Shown one piece after another: positions 1 to 12,520 of a stretch of 64,000 nt of DNA. Position numbers and translations under genes: made by a program. Under the pieces are notes generated by a model that did not search any database, was not told the origin of the DNA, and saw only the letters and a program-made list of their open reading frames with translations. The first letter of the stretch is position 1; each line of letters starts with the position of its first letter. This DNA comes from Albula goreensis (taxonomy: Eukaryota; Chordata; Actinopteri; Albuliformes; Albulidae). The stretch covers positions 11,526,128-11,590,127 of the forward strand of contig CM040758.1 of the NCBI GenBank assembly GCA_022829145.1. The letters run 5' to 3'.

Positions 1-801
1 TGGAGCTGAACTGGTCAGGTACAACAAATTAAGATCAACTCGTTCCAAGAATACCTTCCCTCTGAACTAAAATGAACATCAATGTACCATAATTGTGCAT
101 TGACATGTGCGTGAGTGTGCAGAACCAGTAACATTGATTATGCTTCAAAAGAATACCACACTTATTATTCAACAAAGTGAAAGAGCAGTTGCTGCTTTAA
201 ACTGGACTCCAGCTTTCAGTTCAGTACATTCTCAAGCAGGATATCACTAAAGATCCCTCAGAGCCGTTAAACACATGTAAATGAAATGTAAAACCAACAT
301 TCACATAGCGTCTGTGCTCATGTGGGATTAGGAAGTGGGGTTTCTGAGGGCCTTAAAGTAGTAATAAACTTTAATATATGCACAAGTCTGGCTGTGATAA
401 TCATGTGATAGAACATGTCTTGTTCAACAGTTATACACATATATCAGACCCATCACTGAGCCACACTTAGCCCTATAAACCTGTGGGCCTATAAAAATGC
501 TGTCTCTGCCTCCTCCTGTCTTTTCGTTCCACCTGCCTTCACAGAACTGTCAATCAGCAGAAAACTATCCCTGGCTCCTGCTGGCTGATATCGTAACTAC
601 CAGTTTGACACTAAACATGGAAAAGAACAATTCATCACTGAGGCAAAATATGATTTTCCTGGGAATATGCATTCCTTATATTATAGGAAATACAAAAAGT
701 AAACTATGTCTATAATCAGAATAACTGGACTAGAACAGGCCATTCCATCTTTAGGCTTTAGGCAGACACACACATGCATGCACATATGTACAGAGACTCT
801 G

Positions 802-838
<37 letters not shown>
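802..838. repeat. (TC)n/(AC)n compound microsatellite
   Basis: About 12 TC dinucleotides run directly into about 7 AC dinucleotides. It is a simple repeat with no coding potential. Confidence 0.95.
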
Positions 839-1090
839 GGTTTTCAAATACAGATGGTGATAGCAGTAAATGCTGTTACAGCGTGTTTCTGACAGAGCGT
901 GAGCACTAACACACATTACCCACTACACTCCCCCATGCCATGTTTCCCCACTGCTGCTTGTGTCTGCTCATGTTTCCATTAGCGTGTATCTGTCCCAGCT
1001 CCTGTGTTCTTTATAATGGCCACAGTTTAGGGAAAATGAACTGCTTCTAAGTGACTGTCAGGATGAATCAGGATCAGAGAGAGTTCCCTC

Positions 1091-1165
1091 TCTCTTTTCA
1101 CACGCGCACACACACTCACACGTGCACACAAGCACATGCACACACGCGCACTCTCTCTTTGTATT
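1091..1165. repeat. CT- and CA-rich imperfect simple repeat
   Basis: A short CT run is followed by interrupted CA/CG dinucleotides with scattered substitutions, an old degenerating microsatellite. Confidence 0.85.
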
Positions 1166-1900
1166 ACATGGACAATCAAACTTGGATTTAAACACAAATC
1201 CTGTGTTATGGAACCTGTCAGAACATTAGCATAATTTCAGTTATGTGATTCTTTTTTATGAGTGTCATCTCAACTGGTGTAAAATATTATTTTTTCTCTT
1301 TACATTCTCAGGCATAGCTTCCTGGACACCTGAAATTAAGCTATACTGAAGTCTAATTTTAAGAAAACCCAGAATTAAAAAAAACATTTCTGAAACATCA
1401 CTTAATTTTGGATTACTTTCCTCTGGGCAACACTGTCCAAGATAGTAAAGGATTCATGTAGATCAGGATTTTAATATGATATCCATGTATTATGCAGCCT
1501 GTGAATTGAGGAAAGTTTCCACATAGAGCTGATAGAACTGAACTCACAGAACTGATAGACCAGTTACTCACAGAACACAACATTGTACCTGCCTTTTGTT
1601 GCATTATACACCTGTCTCTCAGTTCACATGGAGCAGTACAGTTTTCATGGACTGTTTTACTCCTCTATGTAACAAATTCATAGTTTTGAAATACATATAG
1701 CCCTCTCATCTCATATATCTGACATAAGGCTCATGCATCTCACTGTCATAGGTCCAGGTCCAAAATTCTCACATATCACAAATCTCACTGCTCTGTTTTA
1801 TGAGCAGAAAATGCATAATTTATGTCTTTGTGGTAGAATTTAGAATATTTCCATTGTTTGCTAAGAAATCTGGAAGGCTTTGCAACAAAATATGTCCGCA

Positions 1901-2075
1901 GTAACTTGACTCTGATCCACTGCCATGACTTACAACTTCACTGAACTGATTCTCCATTTTATCCACTGCTGTAACTTTGCTCTGATCTGATGCTGTAACT
2001 TTGCTCGAATGTGACGATCTGATAATAGCCTCCATGCCTGTAATTTTTGCTCTAATTCTGGTCTGATCTGTTGCT
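1901..2075. repeat. Degenerate tandem repeat, units of about 23-70 bp
   Basis: The core GTAACTTTGCTCTGATC recurs in degraded form starting near 1901, 1971, 1994 and 2040, with variable spacing. This is a decayed minisatellite. The 71-residue minus-strand open frame across it is probably a by-product of the repetition. Confidence 0.6.
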
Positions 2076-3946
2076 ATGACATTACCATTCTCTCTCTTTC
2101 TGTTCTCCCTGCAGTGCTCTCATCTCTCCCTTCTCCATCACACTAAGTTTGAGGAGCACCACCGCCTGTCAGGGACACATCCTCCCCAATGAGCCCTGCA
2201 GCCAATCAGCTTTCACTGACAGGTATTTGCTCATAACGTGACCCCCCCCACAAGTCCACCGGGAGTCAGAGGAAAGAGCTAAATGAACACTTGACATTCA
2301 GTATGGTCAAGTCCTTAATTGGCCAGGGTATCCTGAGAAAGCCATTTTCAGCTCCCCAAAGTCCCCACGAGTGTCGTGCACAGAGTGGAGAATGAGGCCA
2401 CCACTACTGCCCCCTTCACCTCTACCGTCCTGCCATAGCGAGAAGAAGAATTAGTGCCTTCATTGTCTCTCTGCTCACTCTAATGAGAGAGAATGAATTA
2501 GCACCAGCCAGTGACAATGTTCTTTCAATCCACCCCCATCCTGTAACTGCTAGCTACTTGCTAGTTTTCATCAGGGTGTTGCTATATTACTCATTTCATT
2601 TCATTACATCTTACTGCATGATTTTGTGACACTATTACATAGACCCTTACATTGTGTCAAATTCTCATTACTGTTACCGACTGCTGTGAAGACTCATCAC
2701 ATGTCACATGACTGGCTGTGACAGTAGCCATCTCTGCTTAAAATAAATTTCCTTACTACTTTTTTCACAACACACATGAGATGGCTCATAGCCTTAAGTA
2801 TTTGTTTAATTTTAAGCAGATGTAAAATTATTTTAGTGCTAGGATAGCTCCTAGCATTTAGTATCAGAAAAGTGGGGCTGTGACAATATCGATCAACACT
2901 GCTGTAAGATAAAACATTGGTATACTGATAATATAAGCATGAAAAATGATTTGCTTGATTTGTTTATGCATGTTAACCACTACATTTCTGACAAGGAGAT
3001 GAATAGTGGAAAACACTTATCAGCTGTAAAAAACATATTCTGGATCAAGTTTATCATGCATAATTGATTAAACTTTGCATGTTACACAGGTGTTTTTTAT
3101 GTCAATACATGGTTAACCATGTGGGGCTGCTGGGATATATTCATGATACCACTACCATAATAATCACAGGGGTGATATAAATGAGTAGAACTATGCTATT
3201 CACATCCTGCATCTTTGCTTAATGACAACTCCAGAGAAAACACAATAGTCAAAATTATTCATCAACCTAAATTTTATGCATCAAATTCATAAACAATGCA
3301 TACAAATTCTGACAGCCTTGCACAGCTGTGGCAGATTGTTAAGACTTTGACCTACATTAGAGGATTCAGAATTCTCACACATTCTCACAAAAACAATTAA
3401 ATAAATTAGACCGTTTGTTAACAAACATGAACTCATTAACTCTAACTCCCTTCAGTCAGAGTTTGGGGGGATCAATTTCATTTCAGTGCAGTCAATTCAG
3501 GAAAACTAATTGAAATTCAATTAATTAATTGAAAAGTCTTCATAGAATTTAATTGTTGTTGTTTTTTTCATTGTTTTTCAGTTCCTATTTGTGTTTTAAC
3601 CCTAAACCTGCTGCAATGTGACCAGCTGAGACCTTCCCCAAGATCCATTTACTTTTCTGTAGATGTGCACCTTCTGCACCTCTGTCACCAAATTATTTGA
3701 CAGTTTTGTTCTTAAAGCTGGAGGCCCAAAGAAGTGCAGAGAGAGAGAAACCAAACACACCGTAAAGCTGGAGAGCGCAGAAAAATCACACCGAAATGGA
3801 AGGATGCAGAAACTGATGCGTGGATCAGAGATACGAGTGGGGAAAACTCAAATTACTCAGAGAAACCACCACACTGATGAAAAACCCGGGGTAACCAACA
3901 CAGCTGTGAGATAAACTCTCAGTGCCTGAGCGATAAAGTCTCAGTG

Positions 3947-3968
3947 CACACACACACACACACACACA
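3947..3968. repeat. (CA)11 microsatellite
   Basis: Perfect CA dinucleotide run. Confidence 0.95.
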
Positions 3969-5195
3969 GTTACTGTGACTCTAATGTGCTTTACTTTTCA
4001 CTATGGAGTCAGAGGCAAACGATCTGCAGCCTGTTTTGTATAACCTACACACTCCTCTATGTATATCTCTACAGCATGTTCCATACAGCCTGCTCTCCAG
4101 ACAAACACAGCTCTGCTGAACGCTGTCACATATAGTTTAATGGCTTCACCATGACAAAAACATAGCAAAGAGGCACTGCAGCAGAATCACCAAATAGAAG
4201 TACAGCAAATCAGGTTGTTTGTCCCTGATATATTCCAAGAATTTCCTGTGGATTTAATCAAATCAAAATAAGACCAATACACTTTGATTTCAAAAGAAAA
4301 GAAGTACAGTATGCAAATGAGGAGGAGCCCTAATCACACAAATCATGTCCATCATTGGCTACTGCCAGGTTTATGTAGCGTACTTATCCACATTTACCAG
4401 TGCACCATACAGTAAATATTACACCAAATTTACATGAATAAAAATGCCTTTTTATTTTAGAAAACTGAGCCACTTGTGCCAACTGAGTGACTACATTTCT
4501 CTCTCTAAGGGACAGCAGGCATGTAAATGGGTAACCTTAGCATTGGCCACTCACATTAATTCCCACTCTACAGGCACATACAGGCCAAGCCGGATGATTT
4601 AAGGAAATAAGGTGAGGTTACACTGATCAGCAAAGCCTTTTAATTAGCAGGGCTAATAAATACTCCCTCCTTCCATCAGGTCTGAGCATTGAAGCAGCAT
4701 CTTCAAATCATGTACAGTCCTCCACACTTTCTTTACCCACACATAAGTGTGTGTGCATTAACAGGCTTTGGTCCCTTGAACATTTGTTTTGTTAAACAGG
4801 TGCAGTTTTAAAACAGGTTTTAATGTTTTTTATGTTACTGATGCTATGCATTGTGTCGTTTTCATAATAAATAAATATAAACCATACAAATCCATGCACC
4901 AGCTTAAAAACTGGGACTTCTAACTTCATTTTGTGAAAACGTCTTTGAGTTGCTAAGTGAATATATGAATGAATCTAAGAGCGGAAGGAGGACAATCTCC
5001 TGACTGTATCCTTTCATCCTCTTCTTTAACGTTGCTACTTTTAAGAAAATCTATTTGAATCCAGTTCATTCAGCTCTGGGTGACAATATTTATTTGTAAT
5101 TTATTCCATTCATGCAGCTCCTACAGGACATGTCTACCGATTGAATAGCGTCTGATGTGGTTCACACAGGATTGTTCTGCAGTCCAACGCCATGT

Positions 5196-5242
5196 TAACG
5201 AACAGTGATATTATATTAGATTCAAAATATCACTGTTCGTTA
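5196..5242. repeat. Perfect 17-bp inverted repeat with 13-nt loop
   Basis: The left arm TAACGAACAGTGATATT (5196-5212) is the exact reverse complement of the right arm (5226-5242). The loop is AT-rich. The next base pair outward is a mismatch, so the palindrome is sharply bounded. It could be the remnant of a small foldback element, or a chance or regulatory hairpin. No transposon gene lies nearby. Confidence 0.85.
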
Positions 5243-8200
5243 TCTTTAAAATTAACCAATACATAAAACAAATCTAATACCCTGCACATAAATCATTCTC
5301 TCTAGAATATGACAACATTATTAGCATGTATATTACCAAGCATAAATAATCAATATTCAGCATGGACATGATTATTTTGATAGATAATTACTGTTTTACA
5401 ATCACATAATTTAGTTTTTGTTGCAGGTATTATTATTGTTGTTGTCGTTTTTTTTCTTACCAGTGCAAGGCTAGTATTTTCCCAAATAGCTTAGTTTAAC
5501 TCATTACAAGTACAATTACACCAAAAATATCCTGCTGTCACAAAAATCTGAACGATGTCACATAGGCTTCAAAGTTATCGCTCCGAAACGTGGAAAAGGA
5601 AGGAAATAACGCGCATTTGCGAACTGTACCTCGTCCAAGTCTCTGGCCTTGGTCGATCTGTCACACTTCAGAGGAAGCAGAGCGACAGAACCCTTTATAA
5701 AGAAAAAAAAAAACAAAAATACTGATAAAGTGTTTATTCTAAAACACAGCACTTACCCTGAAGGCAATATCTGTCATTCTAAAACATCCGTAGTAACTGG
5801 ACTCTTTTTTGAAAATGCAGGAAATACTCCACTTATTTTCTTTTAAGTACAAGAGAAACTAAACTTTACTCGTGGATGGTTTGACAGAATGCTGGCTGCG
5901 GACCGATTACAAACACCTTCCACCGTATTTAAGACTGATATTAATACAACACACGTGACAGTCAAACCACTTTGCAGAATTATTACTAAGTATATCATAG
6001 AGGCATACTAATTTTCAAATTCATAATTTGCAGAGTCGCTCTAAAAATGTAATAGCATTCATTGAAAATATTTTCATTATATTTTTTATGTTTAACGCCA
6101 TTTAAAATGAATGACATGCAAACATCTTATACATGATGATATACAAATGCAATTTGTTCATCCTACCTGAAATCCCTGATCAGTCGTATACTCTAATATT
6201 AATTATAAACTTACTGCTGTTTTTAGTTCTTCTTGCAGATATGTTACCCTCAAAACTGAAAGAGGGTGCTGGAAATCAATATCTGAAGGTCTCTGTTTAA
6301 AGCAGTAGATTTAATTGCTTTTTTAAACTAGATACAGTTTTCTTTATTTTGTTTCAGTTTTTACGAGGAAGTATCTAGATCTTCAAAATATTTTGCAACC
6401 AATCAACACAATTTGAAAGGATGCATTACTACATAAAATGCTAATTACGGGATGCTCATGAGATGTTATCACAGACAAAAAGATGGAGGTTATTTTTCTT
6501 TTAAAGAAATGAAACAAGGAAGCATTATAATTCTTTTGATATCAAATATGCAAACCAATACTGCAGAATCGCTGAGACAGTACGGGCACACATTTGACTG
6601 TTAATCTGCAGAAACGGCTGCTGACAACAAATTAACATGTTTAAGGGTAAAACTTGCTTTGCATGTTGTGTGTTTGGTGTCGTGAGTTTTAAATCTGTTT
6701 CAAAAAAGATTTCTAAACATCATTTCAAGACGCAACTTATTTGCGGTGAAAGGGAAATTGATACGAGAAGACTCAAGCATCGCATCAAATATACCATTAT
6801 AGTTTTTATACAGCAACTTTCATGTCAATGTGTCTCTGATTGGTGAATGTTTAAAATAAAATTATTAATTCAAAGACAATGCACAATTCAACAAGTTGAA
6901 TATGCGATGCATAAAGCACAGTTATCTTTTACATGTGGGTTTAGTAGAGGTACACATCGTTCTACCTAGTTCGGTGTAACTCCTCCATAATAGGCCTATG
7001 CGTAATGTCTCTCGATCAAAGCATGTCCATGGAATACGATGTTTAGGATCAATTAACACTTCCATCTTTCATTTCACAACCCATGCACGATACCCGGCCA
7101 GGTTTCCCATTATAAAGCATTTTGTCTTGTGCTCTAGAATTTATATCAAGACAACTAAACACGTAGGAGGCGTTGTGATAGGCGAAGTGTGGTGGAATAT
7201 TGTCATTGCTTGTGTCCTGCGACTGATTTGTGCGAAAACAATTCGGTGTGCCACAAACCTGAAGTGCCACACGCACAGATATCTTCACCTTCTTTGATCT
7301 CCTACCACACTGAACTTGCGATGAGTATCATTTAAGTTATTCTGCCTACAAACATATTGATATTAAACGTTTTAACTCGACCTGAGCTGAGACTTGGGGT
7401 TGGAAAGAAAGAATAAACGTTGTTCAAGTGTTCCAAAGAGTTAATATGATGTTTGGTGCCAGCCGGAACAATTGATAGACAGATCAGTAACCGTATTCAG
7501 TGTTACGCTTTTAAATTACAGGATATACAACATGAGAACATGGATAAATTACAAATCCCTTGTGCAAAAGAAAACAATAATCCCACTCTATAAAGCAAAA
7601 ACTACTTTTCAAATAAAGAACACAACAGTAGCAGTTAATATGTGTTCATCTATTATTACCGCAGCGGTACAGTCACCTCAGTCTGTTTCACTCTTGAAGT
7701 TGGTAGTAGCCTACACAAGTTTTGTTTTTGAATCGACAGATTCGCGGTATTCTTCAGGGGCTGCATTTGACAGCGTTACAATTATTTAATTATGACAGCT
7801 GAAAAATAATTCAATTATAAAAACGATTAATGAAATAATTTGCGGTTAACTTTTTCCGAGTAATAAACAGTTTAAGCTGAAATATTTTTGACCGTTACTT
7901 TCAACGTCCTGTCATACTGTCTAATCCCACAAAGGTATATGTATGTACTTTGGCACCAATAGACAATTGAGTCATATAAGTAGACACCTATGCAAAATCA
8001 CCAATGCCTGAATGTTCTCGGAAATCTGAACTTCCCTGACATCTACTCGCTCTCCACGCGGAGTTCTCCTCTTCTAGAAAAGTGAGGCAAGCTCAGACTA
8101 ACTTCATGTTTCAGCTCTCAGCACTCACAGTGGAGTGATCATTGATGGGAAAATGGTAAAAATGTATCATCAGATAAATTTAATTTGTGGTTAGTGTGTG

Positions 8201-8404
8201 GTTTGTGTGTGTGGTGTATCTGGATGAGCAGAAGTGCAGTGCTTGTTACAGTCCTTATGGGATAACTGCACAGTTTTCTGATGAAAATTAAAACAGTATC
8301 ATCTTTAGATATACAATGACCATTTAATATTTGGAAATATCTGCAAATGGACTGACTGGAGAGAACTATTATCATAGATTCACACAAAAACACACACATT
8401 AATG

Positions 8405-8405
<1 letters not shown>

Positions 8406-8449
<44 letters not shown>
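8406..8449. repeat. (CA)22 microsatellite
   Basis: Perfect CA run. The minus-strand open frames through it, reading valine-cysteine repeats, are artefacts of the dinucleotide repeat. Confidence 0.97.
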
Positions 8450-8452
<3 letters not shown>

Positions 8453-8574
8453 CAGGGAAAAATATCAATATGCGCGCCATATAAAAAGATAGGCACAAAA
8501 TTCTTATAAATTCTTATTATATGGTGGTACAGGTGTCCTTGCTTGATGTGACATTTTATAGAGAAAGCTGTATA

Positions 8575-8776
8575 CTTACCTTTTGGGGCATTGAGCGGAG
8601 AAGTCTGTGCCCTTACCTGTTGGGACATTGAGCAGAGAAGGCGGTGTCCTTACCTGTTGGGACACTGAACAGAGAAGGCGGTGTCCTTACCTGTTGGGAC
8701 ACTGAACAGAGAAGGCGGTGTCCTTACCTGTTGGGACACTGAGCGGAGAAGGCGGTGTCCTTACCTGTTGGGACAT
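8575..8776 (-). repeat. 37-bp minisatellite, six copies, built from the bnc2 exon end and splice donor
   Basis: The plus-strand motif CTTACC recurs at 8575, 8612, 8649, 8686, 8723 and 8760, exactly 37 bp apart each time. Read on the minus strand, each good unit holds a pyrimidine-rich stretch ending in TTCAG or CTCAG, then TGTCCCAACAG, then GTAAGG. That is an acceptor-like site, an 11-nt pseudo-exon and a consensus donor. The copy at 8760 is the real exon-intron border of the bnc2 exon; the five others lie in the intron. The outermost copy (8575) is the most decayed. Confidence 0.93.
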
Positions 8777-8857
8777 CGTGTAGAGGAGGCTGCTGTCACC
8801 GCTCTGTTGCCAGGCCCCCATAAGTCCTGCCTCTGCACCAGCAGGTCTGCAGCCTGG
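8765..8857 (-). CDS. bnc2: Basonuclin-2 N-terminal coding exon (partial gene)
   Basis: On the minus strand the frame from the ATG at 8821 reads MGAWQQSGDSSLLYTMSQQ and stops at a consensus donor CAG|GTAAGG (exon end 8765). This matches the mammalian BNC2 segment MGTWQNADTNLLFRMSQQ from memory. Similarity continues upstream: PGCRPAGAEAGL here against FGTRTTTAEPGF. Basonuclin-2 is a nuclear paired-zinc-finger protein; zebrafish mutants (bonaparte) have pigment-pattern defects. The 5' border is unclear. A good acceptor at 8917-8918 (CTCTCTCTCAG) would begin an exon to 8916, but its in-frame TGA would make translation start at the 8821 ATG. Acceptors nearer the coding part would allow splicing from an upstream exon. 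The zinc-finger exons are outside the window. The end at 8857 marks the limit of recognisable similarity, not a splice site. Confidence 0.8.
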
Positions 8858-8997
8858 CAGTGTCGTTACTTCCCTCTGCCAGTGTGTACGCCTCTCACCT
8901 CCACCAGCTCCTCACACTGAGAGAGAGGGGAACTGGGGCTAGACTGTATCTGTAACTGAGAGAGAGAGGAAGAGAGGGAGAGGACTATTCCTTCAGG

Positions 8998-9000
<3 letters not shown>

Positions 9001-9039
<39 letters not shown>
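9001..9039. repeat. (TC)19 microsatellite
   Basis: Perfect TC run just upstream (minus sense) of the bnc2 exon. It drives an arginine-glutamate repeat in a spurious minus-strand frame at 8866-9234. Confidence 0.95.
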
Positions 9040-9042
<3 letters not shown>

Positions 9043-12000
9043 GTCAGGGGCACGTAGTGAAGGAGGGCAGGAGGACTGAAGGTGGGGGGAAGGGGTAGAG
9101 ATAAAAGAGGGGGATGGATATGTAATCCGGAGGAGATGAAGGAGGAGGGTTTTTTTGGTACAATAACCCTTTTTTTCTGTTAACCCATAAACATATGAGG
9201 ATTCCTCACAACTGTAACCAATCACACACTGCATCTACATCTGCATATCCCAAGCAACCACTCCTCCCCCATCCACCCCTAACAATTTGTGGGAACCAGC
9301 AGAGTATAGGCCATGCTACCCAACACATAAACCCTGTCCCATCACCCCGACAATCCCCACTACCCCGCTCAGAATCTCAGGATAGACAGCTCTCAGTCAC
9401 AGGTGCTAGTGTGTCACTACAGAATGAGCCTGACTTTCCTGGTGTCCCATTATGTGCTCCTCTGCTCAGTGCCCTCCCCCGCCCCCTCACTGACATACAC
9501 AAGTGAATACACTCTGTTTACTCTCTACCCCTCCCACAGCCATTTAGACCACCCCTCTAAATGTTCAACTCCATTCAATAAACATGACACCACACCCCCA
9601 CAAACCCTGCCCCCGCCCACCATTCAGTAAGACGGCTGCACCCACAGCCATTAAGAGTACGCCCACCACACTCTCCATTCTAGTGATGGGAAGATGAGGT
9701 GTCATAAATCCCATAATGAGTAGAGTTACAATAAGCTGTTAATCACTGACTTCTTTGAGTCAATCAAAAGATTGTTCTCTTCACAGTAAAACACAACGAT
9801 TGGTTCAAATCAGTGTAATACCGATAGCTTGTGGTAACTCTTTCCATTTTGGTTTCAGGACTCTTCATTCACCAATTACAAATTCACTCCACTCACATCC
9901 CTCACGCTCATTACCTGCCTTTTCTCTTAACTCTGATCTACAGTACATTCAATGAACTGGCTTATTGCTTCATATTCACAGTACTTTTTTCTGTGCTTTT
10001 TCAATTCTGTCATACTGAGAATTGAAAGCATTGATCTGGGCAGCTACTGTATTACAAGAGAAGCCAAGTCTGTTTTCTTTGTCTGCTCTTGCTCTCTCTA
10101 TCAAACGGCTAATGGCTCGACCCAGAGCACACAACAGCAACACACAGCCCACAGACAGAGGAAGCCCCAGTGGGTCCCCTCACATTTTAATTAAGAAAAA
10201 AATCAGAGAGAGACACTAGGTTTTAGCTTGGCTTCAGATTTCTTCCTTTGACTACTGTTCCTGCATATGGGTTGTTTTATTTTCCCTACCTCTTCTGACA
10301 TATCCTCTCATTTTTAATTTTTTTGGAAATAGTAAGCATCACAATAAGCACTTGCAATTGTGGCTCTATTTTTACATTTTTGCTAATATGTAATTTTTAT
10401 CTTTTTTTTTTTTTAACAAATCCAGGAATGATGGGACTGTATAATGTTATTTGAGAAGATGAGTAGAGTGCCTGAGCTCCCTTTGCTCGGAGGGAAAAGG
10501 CATTAATAGTTGTTTCTAACTGCATTGCATGACTTCTGATATCTAAAGCCACTTCAGAATTTACAGGAAATTGTAGGAGACAATTCTTACAGTCTCTTAA
10601 AAGCCTCTGTACCACACTAATGACAGCCCCCGCTAACCTTTACAGATTATCAGCAATTTTTCAAGGGGTATAGAAAAAAATAGAGCACGTCTATTGTCCA
10701 TCAGAGGAACTTAATTCACTCCAATCTCTGTCCTCCCCCCCCCCCTTCTCTCAGTTGCAATTAATTCGAGCAGAGCTGCATGATAAACAACACTGTGTTG
10801 CCAATTTATGGCAAACTAACACATAATTACAGAGGGTTAAATAATAATGATATAAAACAATTATATGTTCAGGTATAATATACTCACAGATGTTATATGT
10901 TATGCAAGTACTGACTGCACTGCATATAAAATGTGGGAATTGCGTAAATTTGTTTATAAACTAGCTTTTTTTAACTTTTTTTCTTTACATAATGGCTTTT
11001 TGACAAGGTTATACGTTTTTTATTTAATGACAGATCATTTGTCAAATTATCTAAAGGTAAGAGATGTCTGACTTCAGCCTCATTGACGATTTTACTATAG
11101 CCAATAGGGGGCGGTATTTCTGCCAAATCTAATGATTTCGGAACTTTTTGTTTCCAAGGAAACACACCTTTTGGTGCAGGTGTCATTCTACCTGTAGGTT
11201 CATGTTCATAAGGCAACGCTGCATACCTGGATATCTTAAGCACACGGAGAGGGAAACGCTTGCAATATAAATCAGACCTAAATAGCCTGAGTGAGCTGGT
11301 CTGCAGCTGGAGGATGTGCTCACAGCTCCAAAGCTATTTATTTTCTTCACTTCAGAATTATCTGGAACATAATGAATCTTTTTGTGTCCTTTGGAATAGC
11401 ATTATGATCTTTGGGTACACCATCATAACCATAGCTGGAGCTTCCACATTTTCACTGTATTATCAGAGAGAGAGAAAATACCTTTCTTCAATCCACACCT
11501 CTCTGTGAGAGTGGAGAGGACCAGACAGTAGGACCCATGATTGTTGTAATCCAGCTGCACTCTATTAACGATCCTCACTTTGCTTTGTTTATTTTAAATG
11601 TTCGAAATGGACTCACTGTTCCCTCTGTGACTCAACACAGCTCTTAAAATTAAACTTGTTTACAGAAAAAAAGCTTCTCTGACCAATCTTCTGTGCTTTT
11701 CAATTCAGATCTAAATGTGTTCCCTCATTTCGCTCTGAATGAGAAACCTGTTACCGTAAACAGAACTAACAATACCCTCTGTGGCTTGCAGGGTAATAAT
11801 TATGATGCTGCTCTCTGCTGTTCTGTTACTCTCATTCTACAGATGAAGGCCAGAGAATGTATAACTAGGTAAAACACAGTATAACTGGGTCATACTGAGT
11901 AGCACATTTCTTATATATATATATATTTTTATGGCAGGTTTTTCCCCCTTTTTCCCCAACCCAAACTCAACTGAACCAGTGGATCTCCTGCTACTGGCCC

Positions 12001-12420
12001 CTCCTGCCAGGCTCAGGAGGAGAACGTGGTAACAAAGTGACTTCTCTGATTTATTTGATGCTTCAGCTCACTTCTTTCAATGCTGCAGACTCACCTCTGA
12101 TTACAAACTGTTCATGTCATCCGAGGACTATGAGGTCAACATATTCTCTGTTCGTGCGTCTGCAAGTGTCTGTCTGACCCAGGTGTGGCTGATACAGAGT
12201 GATGAACAGCAGAACTGACCGCCTCACTTCCTTCATTCCTAGGAAAGGCCGGGCCAGTTGCTGTCTTGTTGAATGCCACAGCCAGAGTCAGCAATGTCAT
12301 GACCGGGACTCCTGAACACAGAGCTCACACTTTGCCTTAAGAGCAAGTGTCTTTATAGCATGATCCACCCTACCACCCCATGAACAGCACATTTGTATGT
12401 CCTAACATTCCCCCGTACAC

Positions 12421-12520
12421 CCACTCTCTCTCTCTCTCTCTCCTTCTCTTTCACACATACACACACACACATATTCACTCACACACACACATACATTCAC
12501 ACACTGACACACATATACAG
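12421..12520. repeat. CT and interrupted CA microsatellite
   Basis: A CT run near 12425-12442 is followed by interrupted CA dinucleotides to about 12520. Confidence 0.9.

Larger units (their letters stand above)
1..8574 (-). other. Presumed bnc2 intron, no exon recognised
   Basis: If the exon at 8765-8857 is bnc2, this stretch lies downstream of it on the minus strand and is intronic. I read both strands for the next conserved basonuclin segment (the cysteine-rich CTCxCFxPGK...CDQCKHGW region) and did not find it, so the next exon probably lies outside the window. The stretch is AT-rich and holds microsatellites, a degenerate tandem repeat near 1.9-2.07 kb and a perfect hairpin at 5.2 kb. 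The short open frames look like chance or repeat-driven frames. Confidence 0.55.

Noticed and set aside
8380..8628. Minus-strand frame starting MSQQ in the intron
   Set aside because: The start is a repeat copy of the bnc2 exon end; the rest reads through intron and a CA repeat.
8866..9234. 122-codon minus-strand frame overlapping the bnc2 exon region
   Set aside because: It is in a different frame from the conserved MGAWQQ...MSQQ reading and is driven by the TC microsatellite; it stops before the conserved part.
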